Shown in pieces: positions 6,242 through 13,305 of a stretch of 23,500 nt of DNA. Source of the stretch: an uncultured Collinsella sp. (lineage in GTDB: Bacteria; Actinomycetota; Coriobacteriia; Coriobacteriales; Coriobacteriaceae); the NCBI GenBank assembly GCA_900546825.1, contig UREE01000029.1, positions 1-23,500 of the forward strand, given 5' to 3'. The notes under the pieces were generated by a model. It saw only the letters and a program-made list of their open reading frames with translations. It was not told the origin of the DNA and made no database searches. Positions within the stretch are counted from its first letter, which is position 1. Each line of letters opens with the position of its first letter. Both the position numbers and the translations under genes were made by a program.

Positions 6242-7148
6242 CGCCGGCCTCCTTGGCGCCATCGGCGTTTGAACCCGCAGCCTCGCGCTTTGCCCTGCGC
6301 TCGGCATTAAGCTCGGCATCGCTCTCGCGCACCAGCTTGATAATCGCCGCGCAGGCCTCCTCGCCCACCAAATCGCGAGCACGCACCGTCAGACGCGTAG
6401 CCTCCTGCTTGTCGCCGTCGCTTGCAGCATCGGTCGCGCACATGATCAGGCAGATGGCGATCTCGGCCGAAGGCGAGGTCGGCACGCCCTGCAGGGCGAG
6501 CTCACCCATCACATGGTCGTCACTCTCGTCCGCGGCATCCGGATAGGTGGTATGGATCTTGTTGAGCAGGCGCGTCGTATGCGCATCATTGGGCGCCAGG
6601 CGCAGCGCCAGACGCGCGCAGCCCACGGCTGCCGAAATGTTCTCGGTCTCGGGCTCCAAGAAGTACTGACCCAAGTTGGTGTAGGCACGTGCGGCGCACT
6701 TACCGTCGCTCGCGCGCTCCAGCACCGAGAACGAGAGCGATGCCCACTCCTGCTTGTCCTCGAGCGCGCGGAACAGCTCGGCCAAGTCCAAGCGATAGTT
6801 GCAGTTCATGGGATCCCAACGCACGGCCTGCATCAGGGCATTCCGAGCACTCACATAATCCTGCTGGCGAATGTAGGCAAACGCCATGTCGGAGTACAGG
6901 CGGTCAAAGGGAACCTCGACCTGCACCAGCTCGCGCGGATCCTTCTCCACGCGGCGATAGGCCAGGCGCTCAAACTTGCTGTCGAAGCTAAAGTACTGGC
7001 GCTTCTCCTCCGTCTTGCACTCAGCGTCGATATACTCCTCGGCGAGCTCCACCAGACGCTCAAGCAGCGGCGTCGCCGTAGCCAGGTCGCCCTGCGCCAG
7101 ATAGTTCTCGGCATACGTGATGTCTTCCAAGCTGATAGGCAGGTCCAT
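6231..7148 (-). CDS. TPR-like protein of unknown function
   Basis: This is a 305-residue soluble protein with no signal peptide or membrane segment. Helical repeats of TPR character are visible: AENYLAQGDLATATPLLERL near residues 13-32, AFAYIRQQDYVSARNALMQA near 90-109 followed by WDP, and AYTNLGQYFLEPE with SAAVGCARLALRLAPND further on. The C-terminal 40 residues are Ala-, Lys- and Glu-rich and probably disordered. The ATG at 7148 has GAGGAG 5 nt upstream. Its 3' end overlaps smpB by 11 bp, so the two are probably co-transcribed. That suggests, but does not show, a link to translation quality control. Such repeats mediate protein contacts; no enzyme motif is visible. Confidence 0.85.
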   Translation of the reverse strand: MDLPISLEDITYAENYLAQGDLATATPLLERLVELAEEYIDAECKTEEKRQYFSFDSKFERLAYRRVEKDPRELVQVEVPFDRLYSDMAFAYIRQQDYVSARNALMQAVRWDPMNCNYRLDLAELFRALEDKQEWASLSFSVLERASDGKCAARAYTNLGQYFLEPETENISAAVGCARLALRLAPNDAHTTRLLNKIHTTYPDAADESDDHVMGELALQGVPTSPSAEIAICLIMCATDAASDGDKQEATRLTVRARDLVGEEACAAIIKLVRESDAELNAERRAKREAAGSNADGAKEAGDAQ

Positions 7149-7204
7149 GACAACTCCTCGGTCCGGGCGGCAGACTCAACGCGCGCCTTAAATATCGGTC
7201 AATA

Positions 7205-7235
7205 CACAAAACCCGGGTCTCTTACGAGGCCCGGG
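7205..7235 (-). terminator. Terminator of the tRNA-Gln/tRNA-Glu transcript
   Basis: On the minus strand, CCCGGGCCTC pairs with GAGACCCGGG (one mismatch, GTAA loop) and is followed by TTTTGTGT. It lies 10 bp after the CCA end of tRNA-Glu. Confidence 0.85.
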
Positions 7236-7245
7236 CGTTCAATTT

Positions 7246-7322
7246 TGGTAGCCCGTACCAGATTCGAACTGGTGATCTCCGCCTTGAGAGGGCGGCGTCC
7301 TAAACCGCTAGACGAACGGGCC
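7246..7322 (-). tRNA. tRNA-Glu (CTC)
   Basis: The cloverleaf reads on the minus strand. The acceptor GGCCCGT pairs with ACGGGCT (G-U at the first pair). The D arm is GTCT...GGAC. The anticodon stem CCGCC/GGCGG encloses loop CTCTCAA with anticodon CTC, and the T arm is ACCAG-TTCGAAT-CTGGT. CCA is encoded. It lies 17 bp downstream of tRNA-Gln and shares its promoter. Confidence 0.96.
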
Positions 7323-7339
7323 ATATGTAGCAAATGCAA

Positions 7340-7413
7340 TGGCTGGGATGGAGGGAGTCGAACCCCCATTGACGGAACCAGAATCCGCTGTCCTGCCATT
7401 AGACGACATCCCA
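7340..7413 (-). tRNA. tRNA-Gln (CTG)
   Basis: On the minus strand the acceptor TGGGATG pairs with CATCCCA. The D arm is GTCT...GGAC. The anticodon stem GCGGA/TCCGT encloses loop TTCTGGT with anticodon CTG, and the T arm is GGGGG-TTCGACT-CCCTC. The discriminator G and an encoded CCA follow. It is the first gene of a two-tRNA transcript. Confidence 0.96.
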
Positions 7414-7457
7414 ATGACTGCATCGCTGCGCTCGGCTGTGCCTTTGCGCAAGAAAGA

Positions 7458-7486
7458 AATATACGGGAAGTCCCGCCGTGACGCAA
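7458..7486 (-). promoter_or_regulatory. Promoter of the tRNA-Gln/tRNA-Glu operon
   Basis: On the minus strand, TTGCGT (7481-7486) and TATATT (7458-7463) are separated by exactly 17 bp, about 45 bp upstream of tRNA-Gln. The spacer contains the dyad CGGGA-CT-TCCCG, which may be coincidental. Confidence 0.8.
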
Positions 7487-7495
7487 GCCCTAATT

Positions 7496-7524
7496 TTGAC
7501 TTTTTTGAAATTCAGTCAAATACG
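7496..7524 (+). promoter_or_regulatory. Candidate plus-strand promoter for the 136-aa gene
   Basis: TTGACT (7496-7501) is followed after 17 bp by the weak -10 AATACG. The same stretch is an inverted repeat, TTTGACT...AGTCAAA. It would give a leader of about 150 nt before the ATG at 7680. That leader holds a nested dyad, GCGGTAG (7584-7590) with CTACCGC (7611-7617), around CAACCGTTGG. Confidence 0.35.
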
Positions 7525-7679
7525 GCCGACACGTGAAGGACCTGTGAAGTCGACCGCTGCACACGAAGGGCAAAACGCCGCGAGCGGTAGCCGTCAACCG
7601 TTGGCAGATTCTACCGCGAAAACGATAGCACCAGGCAACACAATCGAAGTATCAATGATCACGTAGATATCGAGGCGCC

Positions 7680-8090
7680 ATGGACGAAGAGCTTGATTAC
7701 CTATGGGAGACCCTGGGCCTCGAGATCACTGCTGACCTTTGGCCCGAACGGGACAAAATCCATCCCACCCTGCGCCCCGCCATCACGGTGATGCAGGCAA
7801 AATACCGCCGTGCATCCTTTTTGATCATGCGGATGTCATGGCACGCGGGACTCCCCGACCTTAAGCGAATCCAGGCAAGCCTCGTCGAGCTGTCCGGTAT
7901 GCCGACTGTCATATCCGAGGCGCACCTGGAGCAGCGCCAACGCGAGCGACTGCAACAGCAGCGGATTCCCTTTATCTGCCCCGGTGTTCAGGCATATCTG
8001 CCCTTTATGGACGAGGAGTACTGGAGCGGCAAGCCCAACAAGCACGTAAAGGTCTACGGTCCGCACGAATGGGCACAGCTCAAGGATTGA
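7680..8090 (+). CDS. Hypothetical protein (136 aa) with an IPFICPGVQAYLPF segment
   Basis: I do not recognise this protein with confidence. It is a soluble 136-residue chain without signal peptide or membrane segment. The central part, LVELSGMPTVISEAHLEQRQ, is followed by RERLQQQRIPFICPGVQAYLPF. This recalls the segment IPFIVPxxQxYLP found near the N-terminus of some longer MarR-like regulators of low-GC Gram-positives, but the winged-helix part of those proteins is missing here. The ATG at 7680 has only a modest GAGG 4 nt upstream. It is a lone plus-strand gene, divergent from the tRNA operon and convergent with the ArsC-like gene. It could be a stand-alone sensor domain or a truncated regulator. 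Confidence 0.7.
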   Translation: MDEELDYLWETLGLEITADLWPERDKIHPTLRPAITVMQAKYRRASFLIMRMSWHAGLPDLKRIQASLVELSGMPTVISEAHLEQRQRERLQQQRIPFICPGVQAYLPFMDEEYWSGKPNKHVKVYGPHEWAQLKD

Positions 8091-8162
8091 GCCGAGCGAG
8101 CCCTCCGATGGAAAACACGTCCCACCCCGAGCGCTCAAAACGGGTCGCACTTTCCGCAGCCG

Positions 8163-8522
8163 CTACAGCAGCGCCTCGGTCCAAGCTGCTTCCCTAAAGC
8201 CGGGAATCGCAAAGTCGTCGCCCACCAACAGCGGACGCTTGACCAGCATGCCGTCGGTCGCCAGCAGCTCGTAGCACTCCCGATCCGTCATGCCCGCATC
8301 TAGACGCGCCTTCAGGCCCAGCTCTCGATATTTCATGCCCGACGAATTAAAGAAGCGCCGCACCGGCAGTCCCGAACGAGCAATCCAGGTCGCAAGCTCA
8401 TCAGCCGTGGGATTGTCCAAAACGATATCGCGGTCGATATACTCTACCCCGTGTTCGTCCAGCCATGCCTTGGCCTTCTTACAGGTCGAGCACTTGGGAT
8501 ATCCAACAAACAGTACGGTCAT
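8163..8522 (-). CDS. ArsC/Spx/YffB-family thioredoxin-fold protein
   Basis: This is a 119-residue cytoplasmic protein of the arsenate-reductase-like family. The N-terminus FVGYPKCSTCKKAKAWL carries a CxxC at Cys11 and Cys14. The middle RRFFNSSGMKYREL and the end GMLVKRPLLVGDD match the ArsC/Spx fold, including the Lys-Arg-Pro of the active-site loop. The ATG at 8522 is chosen because AAGGAAA lies just upstream; a longer reading adds 28 residues outside the family. The members include arsenate reductases, the regulator Spx and uncharacterised reductases such as YffB/YusI. No arsenic-resistance gene is adjacent, so a redox enzyme of unknown substrate is the safest call. A TACAAT -10-like box lies at 8596-8601. 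Confidence 0.88.
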   Translation of the reverse strand: MTVLFVGYPKCSTCKKAKAWLDEHGVEYIDRDIVLDNPTADELATWIARSGLPVRRFFNSSGMKYRELGLKARLDAGMTDRECYELLATDGMLVKRPLLVGDDFAIPGFREAAWTEALL

Positions 8523-8644
8523 GGGATTTCCTTTCTTAGAGAAAACAGGTGTCCGGAAAACTGCACATCGACGACCACTCGCGATTGCAGCCGTTATTGT
8601 AGCCAATGTCGAAGCATAGGCAGTCGCGATGTCTCGTCTTAAGG

Positions 8645-9226
8645 CTAGCGCCTCGCATGGGCGCCGATCGGCCGAGTCGCATAGCGCACCAACGCCGCTG
8701 CCAGCAATACCAACAGCATGGCGGTGACATAGCCCGCAGCATCGAATCCTAAATCGATAACGTCGAAATGCCTGCCGGGAACAAAGATCTTATGCACCTG
8801 ATCGCCAACGGAGCAGACGGCGCAAAAGAGCAACACGGGCACGCAACGGGAGCATACGCTCCAAGGACGCCTGGAAAAGCAAACCACGACCACCGAGGCG
8901 AACAATCCGACGAAGAAAAACTCTACGGTATGGGCAACGCGACGGACGTTCGTGCCCACCCACATGCGAATGGAAGCAAGTCGGCCAGACCGGACATTCG
9001 AAGCAGCCGAATCGGTGCCCCCGGTCATCCCGTTCTCGGTCTGAGCTTCACCCGCGACATCGGCAGCCTGAACGCCCGTAGCCTGACCCTCCACCACGCG
9101 CGCGGTGGACTCGCTCAGCAACGACGTCTCCACCGCATTTTGCTCCGTCAGCACCCAGATGCCCGCCAGCGTTGCAGCGAACAGAATGATCGCGGTCCAT
9201 CCGATTATTTGTTTTACGCGCGCCAA
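8645..9226 (-). CDS. VanZ-like membrane protein, TTG start
   Basis: This is a 193-residue membrane protein of the VanZ family. A first membrane helix (GWTAIILFAATLAGIWVL) is followed by a polar Ala/Thr/Ser/Glu-rich stretch of about 65 residues that would lie between membrane segments. Then come RRVAHTVEFFFVGLFASV (AH and E near 98-102), a third helix, the signature DQVHKIFVPGRHFDVIDLGF (about 142-161), and a last helix. The TTG at 9226 is taken as start because AAGGAGG lies 7 nt upstream of it; the in-frame ATG at 9268 would place that SD inside the gene. VanZ proteins are linked to low-level glycopeptide resistance in some hosts, but most, like this one, have no tested function. The polar insertion after the first helix is unusual. 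Confidence 0.85.
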   Translation of the reverse strand: MARVKQIIGWTAIILFAATLAGIWVLTEQNAVETSLLSESTARVVEGQATGVQAADVAGEAQTENGMTGGTDSAASNVRSGRLASIRMWVGTNVRRVAHTVEFFFVGLFASVVVVCFSRRPWSVCSRCVPVLLFCAVCSVGDQVHKIFVPGRHFDVIDLGFDAAGYVTAMLLVLLAAALVRYATRPIGAHARR

Positions 9227-9330
9227 GGGCCTACCTCCTTTTTTGAATATCAGCGAGTGTAGCCCCAAATGGCATCGTCACCGTATCAAAATTTGAATCG
9301 CAACAGGAAGCGACAAAGCGACGCAAACCC

Positions 9331-9936
9331 CTACCCCGCCTCGCGCATCCAGCGATCGAACGTCCCCACGCACACGCCCAGGCACTTTGCCGCCTGGCTG
9401 CGGGTAATATCGCCCGCCTCATAGCTATCGCGCACCAGCTCAAACTGAGGAGGGCACGGCTTGCGAGGTCGACCGAAACGGACCCCTCGCGCCCGCGCCG
9501 CTGCAATCCCCTCCGCCTGGCGCCGATGAATATTCTCGCGCTCCACCTGCGCCACGTAGCTCAGCAGTTGTAGCACAATATCGGCAATCAGGGTATTGGT
9601 CACATCCGGCGCGCCGCTGGCCCTGGCGCGCGTGTCAAGCAATGGCATGTCCAACACCACAATGGCAACCCCGAGCTCCTTGGTAATGCGTCGCCATTCC
9701 TCAAGAATCTCGGAGTAATTACGGCCAAGCCGGTCGATAGAAAGCACCACCAGCACGTCCCCGTCTCCCAGGATGTGCAGCAGCTCGCGATACCGCGGGC
9801 GATCGAAGTCCTTGCCGCTCGCATGGTCGGCATAAATATTCGCCGAGCCCACGCCATAGGCGCCCAGCGCATCCAGCTGCCGATTTAGATTCTGATCGCG
9901 CGAACTCACCCGCGCATAACCATACACCGTCGCCAT
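9331..9936 (-). CDS. Serine recombinase (resolvase/invertase family)
   Basis: This 201-residue small serine recombinase is expected to make double-strand cuts at short inverted sites and rejoin them. The catalytic domain begins VYGYARVSSRDQN with catalytic Ser11. It continues with YADHASGKDFDRPRY, LSIDRLGRNYSEI and the long helix segment VERENIHRRQAEGIAAARARG. The C-terminal DYE-type linker (GRPRK) leads to a helix-turn-helix, ITRSQAAKCLGVCVGTFDRW. The length is typical of Tn3 resolvases and Hin/Gin invertases. The ATG at 9936 has GGGG upstream; a TTG at 9966 is possible but lies in a repeat. No transposase or obvious invertible segment is adjacent, so it is an orphan. A palindromic repeat copy lies 20 bp upstream of its start. 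Confidence 0.92.
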   Translation of the reverse strand: MATVYGYARVSSRDQNLNRQLDALGAYGVGSANIYADHASGKDFDRPRYRELLHILGDGDVLVVLSIDRLGRNYSEILEEWRRITKELGVAIVVLDMPLLDTRARASGAPDVTNTLIADIVLQLLSYVAQVERENIHRRQAEGIAAARARGVRFGRPRKPCPPQFELVRDSYEAGDITRSQAAKCLGVCVGTFDRWMREAG

Positions 9937-9955
9937 CTCATCCCCGCTTTCTTGT

Positions 9956-9996
9956 AAACCTGCCAAAAAGGGACAGGTTTATTTTGGTAGGTTTTA
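9956..9996. repeat. 41-bp GGGACAGGTT palindrome, copy 1
   Basis: This copy consists of AAACCTGCCA, a centre with GGGACAGGTT, then TGGTAGGTTT, with arms complementary at 9 of 10 positions. It is nearly the same as 22083-22123 (differences at 5 of 41 positions) and shares GGGACAGGTT with the hairpin at 22151-22217. It lies just upstream of the serine recombinase start. Confidence 0.85.
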
Positions 9997-10056
9997 CCTC
10001 TCGAATAGCAGGTAAGCGGGCGGCCGAGCGGACGGCAAGGTAGCTATGATCCAAAT

Positions 10057-10088
10057 GCGGAGGGCGGCCCCGAAAGACCGCCCTCCGC
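10057..10088 (-). terminator. Hairpin terminator after rnr
   Basis: A perfect 11-bp stem, GCGGAGGGCGG with CCGCCCTCCGC, encloses a 10-nt loop and starts 25 bp after the rnr stop. The following T-run is short (ATTTGG on the minus strand), so termination strength is uncertain. Confidence 0.65.
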
Positions 10089-10113
10089 TCTCCCGCCATG
10101 AGTCGAGATTTGG

Positions 10114-12249
10114 CTAATGGATAAGCTTAAAGTCCAAGTGCCCACGCGTGGTATTGACGCGCGAAACCTCGATAATCACGCGCTGGCCCAGTTCATAGCG
10201 AGTCCCCGTGTCGGCGCCCGTCAGCGTAAGCGCATCCTCGTCGAACTCGAACCACTCGTTGCCCAGACTCTTGATCGAAACCAAGCCTTCGACCTGCGTC
10301 AGGTCCAAGCGCACAAAGAGGCCCATGCTGCTGACCCATGAGACCGTTCCGGCATAGCGCTCGCCCAGGCGATCCTCATAGTACTGGGCAATCTTGATCT
10401 TTTGCGTCGCATGGCTAGCGGCATCTGCCGCGCGCTCGGCATCGCTGCATGCGCGGCAGATCTGCGGCAGAATGCGCGGCAGCGACTCGCGCCCCTTGCC
10501 GATCAGCCGCGGTGTACGGACCAGGGCGTCCTTGCCGCCGAGCTGCTCATAGGCCAACTGCAGTTTGAGCACGCGGTGCACCACCAGATCGGGGTAGCGA
10601 CGGATGGGACTCGTAAAGTGACAGTAGCACGGCGCGGCGAGCGCAAAGTGGCCCTCGTTGCGCGGCTTGTACAGTGCGCGCTGCATGCTGCGCAGAAGCA
10701 GCGTGTTGACGAGCGGTGCGTTGGCCGTACCGGCGGCAGCATCAACTGCAGCCTGTAGCTCATCGGGACTCCCCAGGGCGATACCGGCAGCACGGCGATC
10801 GTCGATGATGCCCAGCTGCGCCAGCGCAACGGCGGCACCGTGCAGGCTATCGGGGCTCGGATCCTCATGCACGCGATAGCAGGCCTCGATATCACGGTCT
10901 GCCAGCCACTCTGCAACGCACTCGTTGGCGAGTAGCATGGCTTCCTCGATAAGCGACGTGGCACACGAACGCTCGCGCGCCACAATCTGCACGGGTACTC
11001 CGTCCTCATCCAATAGAGCGCGAATCTCGGCCGTGTCAAAATCGACTGAGCCGCGGGCACGACGAATACGACGGCGAAGTTCGGCGAGTTCGTTGGCGGC
11101 GACAAGGAAATCGCCGAGGTCGACGTTATAGCCGCGAGCAGTTTCCTCGCACGCAAGACCGCGCTCAAGCGCCTCCTCGCGCGAGGCCTCAGCAGCCGCA
11201 ACATCCTCAGCGGCGCCTTCCAGCACCGAATACTCAACCGCGTCGGCACGCACCAGCAGCGCCTCGGCGCCGTCATAGTCCATACGCACACGCGAGCGAA
11301 TCACGCTGGGGTACGGATCGTAATGCCGCACGCGACCCTGCGCATCGAGTTCAATGTCAACGGTAAACGCAAGACGGTCCTCGTCAGGGCGAAGCGAACA
11401 CAGGTCACAGGACAGGCGTTCGGGCAGCATGGGAAGCACGCGATCGGCCAGATACACCGATGTCGTACGATGGCGAGCCTCAAGATCGATATGCCCGTCC
11501 CAAGCCACATAGTGAGAAACGTCAGCGATATGCACACCCAGCTTGTAGCCACCCTCGGGCGTGCGCTCAAGCGAAATGGCATCGTCAAAGTCGCGCGCGT
11601 CAACCGGGTCGATCGTGATGACAAAGCGGTCGCGCAGATCGCGGCGGAGCGGGTCCTTAAGCGCCGCGGACACATCGAGCGAAAGCCCCTCGGCCTCGTC
11701 CAGCGCGGCCTCGGGATAGCTATCGGTATAGCCGTAACGTGCCATCACGTATTGAACGCCCAAATCGGGCGCGTCATCTCCGCCAATGCGGCGTTCGATC
11801 GTCACGGTGCCCGATTCCAGGCGCGTCGGGTAGGTCAAAATGCGCGCGACAACGGCATCACCCGGGTGGACGCCCAGACGATCCGCCGAGGTATCCTCGG
11901 GCAGAATGAAGAAGTCGGCCTTCAGGCGCGAATCGAGCGGCTCGATCACACCGAGCGGACCAGCGGTCTGGTACGTACCCACCACGCTTATGGCTGCGCG
12001 CTCAACCACGCCTTCGATCACGGCGCGCCGCTCACCGTGCGGGCTGTTCTTAATGCTCACGGCAACGGTATCGCCATCCATGATCTCGCGCTTACCGCGG
12101 CCCATGACCTTGTAGTCGCCGTTTTCGGTTACAACGTAGGCGCTATGCTCATGGAGCTGCACGCGCCCGGTCAGGCTCGGACGGCGTTCGCTGCGCACCG
12201 GCCCGCGCTTATTGCGAGCTCCACGCTTATGCTTGTTATTGCGCCCCAT
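10114..12249 (-). CDS. rnr: Ribonuclease R (RNB-family 3'-5' exoribonuclease)
   Basis: This 711-residue processive exoribonuclease degrades structured RNA. A basic N-terminus (KHKRGARNKRGPVRSERR) is followed by cold-shock/OB domains. The RNB catalytic domain holds TIDPVDARDFDDA at about 212-224, whose aspartates bind Mg2+, and HFTSPIRRYPD at 544-554. A C-terminal S1 domain starts near residue 625 (YAGTVSWVSSMGLFVRL). It ends shortly after the S1 domain and lacks the long Lys-rich tail of E. coli RNase R; the basic N-terminus may compensate. The ATG at 12249 is preceded by AGGAGG at 4 nt. RNase R often works with SmpB-tmRNA on defective mRNAs; here smpB lies about 4 kb away rather than adjacent. 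Confidence 0.96.
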   Translation of the reverse strand: MGRNNKHKRGARNKRGPVRSERRPSLTGRVQLHEHSAYVVTENGDYKVMGRGKREIMDGDTVAVSIKNSPHGERRAVIEGVVERAAISVVGTYQTAGPLGVIEPLDSRLKADFFILPEDTSADRLGVHPGDAVVARILTYPTRLESGTVTIERRIGGDDAPDLGVQYVMARYGYTDSYPEAALDEAEGLSLDVSAALKDPLRRDLRDRFVITIDPVDARDFDDAISLERTPEGGYKLGVHIADVSHYVAWDGHIDLEARHRTTSVYLADRVLPMLPERLSCDLCSLRPDEDRLAFTVDIELDAQGRVRHYDPYPSVIRSRVRMDYDGAEALLVRADAVEYSVLEGAAEDVAAAEASREEALERGLACEETARGYNVDLGDFLVAANELAELRRRIRRARGSVDFDTAEIRALLDEDGVPVQIVARERSCATSLIEEAMLLANECVAEWLADRDIEACYRVHEDPSPDSLHGAAVALAQLGIIDDRRAAGIALGSPDELQAAVDAAAGTANAPLVNTLLLRSMQRALYKPRNEGHFALAAPCYCHFTSPIRRYPDLVVHRVLKLQLAYEQLGGKDALVRTPRLIGKGRESLPRILPQICRACSDAERAADAASHATQKIKIAQYYEDRLGERYAGTVSWVSSMGLFVRLDLTQVEGLVSIKSLGNEWFEFDEDALTLTGADTGTRYELGQRVIIEVSRVNTTRGHLDFKLIH

Positions 12250-12324
12250 GGCGCCTCCTAACTATCGATTGCGAACTCCAAAGAGTCTACCCAAATGATC
12301 CGTTTTCCTGCCGTCCCCTAGGGA

Positions 12325-12360
12325 TCAAAAAACGGGCCGCCCCGCAAGAGACGACCCGTT
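12325..12360 (-). terminator. Terminator after ftsX
   Basis: On the minus strand, AACGGGTCGTC pairs with GGCGGCCCGTT (with wobbles) and is followed by six Ts. It lies 24 bp after the ftsX stop and separates ftsEX from rnr. Confidence 0.85.
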
Positions 12361-12384
12361 GGAAGGGATGAATTCCAGGCATGC

Positions 12385-13305
12385 CTACACGCGCAGGTAG
12401 CGGCGCATGGCGATGGCAGAACCAAAGAGACCGATAATCACGCCGACCAGAATCAGCGCAGCATAGGTCACCAGGTAGTACTGCATCGGCAGGGCAAACG
12501 ACATCCAGCCGATGCTCTCCTGCAAACGCGGAATCATCAGATTGCGCAGCAGCTCCAGAACGCCGATGGAAAGCAGCGAGCCCAAAATGGCCTGCAGTAC
12601 GCCCTCGGTGATAAACGGGCCGCGAATGAAGCCGTTGCTGGCGCCGACCAGACGCATAATCGCAATCTCACGACGACGCGCCGTGATGGACAGGCGAATC
12701 GTGTTGTTGATGAAGATGAATGCGATAAAGGTCAAAAGGCCAACGAGCACCACGGCGGCGATGCGGATGTAGTTGGTCACCTGGAACAGGCGGCTCACTT
12801 CCTCCTGGCCGTACAGCACGCTCGCGTTGACGTCGCCGTCATCCGCGATCTTCTGGAAGTCGGCGTTCTTCTTGAGCTTCTGGGCCGTGCTCTCGACCTT
12901 GGACGGATCGTCCATCTCAATTGCAAACGAAGCCGGCAGCGGGTTCTGGCCATCGAGCGCGCTCATGGTGGCGTCGGCGTTGCCCGACATCTTGCTCGTA
13001 TACTCGGCCAGCGCGTCGTCCTTGTCCTTATAGGTCACGGACTTGACGTTATTCCACGTCTTAAGCTCGGCCTCAAAAGCCTGAACATCGGCCTGATCGG
13101 CGTCATCGCTAATGAACGCGTTGATGACAACCTGATCCTCGACGGTGCCGATCACGGAGTTCAGCATCGCGGAGCCCATGATGAACAGGCCGATGATAAA
13201 CAGCGAAAGGAAGATCGTGATGACGGCGCCGAGCGAGGTAGTCCAGTTACGGAAGAAGTGACTGATTGCCTCTTTGAAGGAGTAGCCCACGTTAGTTGGT
13301 GCCAT
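12385..13305 (-). CDS. ftsX: Cell-division ABC transporter permease-like FtsX
   Basis: This 306-residue inner-membrane partner of FtsE transmits ATP-driven changes to peptidoglycan hydrolases outside the cell. A short cytoplasmic start (GYSFKEAISHFFRNW) leads to membrane helix 1 (about 25-50). A large extracytoplasmic domain of about 125 residues follows, then three further helices. The conserved RRREIAIMRLVGASNGFIR lies between helices 2 and 3. The ATG at 13305 lies inside the 3' end of ftsE (14-bp overlap), with GGGAGG 11 nt upstream, so the two are translationally coupled. In other Gram-positives the extracellular domain contacts a NlpC/P60 or M23 hydrolase; none is encoded here. Confidence 0.95.
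   Translation of the reverse strand: MAPTNVGYSFKEAISHFFRNWTTSLGAVITIFLSLFIIGLFIMGSAMLNSVIGTVEDQVVINAFISDDADQADVQAFEAELKTWNNVKSVTYKDKDDALAEYTSKMSGNADATMSALDGQNPLPASFAIEMDDPSKVESTAQKLKKNADFQKIADDGDVNASVLYGQEEVSRLFQVTNYIRIAAVVLVGLLTFIAFIFINNTIRLSITARRREIAIMRLVGASNGFIRGPFITEGVLQAILGSLLSIGVLELLRNLMIPRLQESIGWMSFALPMQYYLVTYAALILVGVIIGLFGSAIAMRRYLRV

Noticed and set aside
8163..8522. Arsenic-resistance arsenate reductase
   Set aside because: The family is mixed and no ars operon genes are nearby, so a specific arsenate role is not supported.
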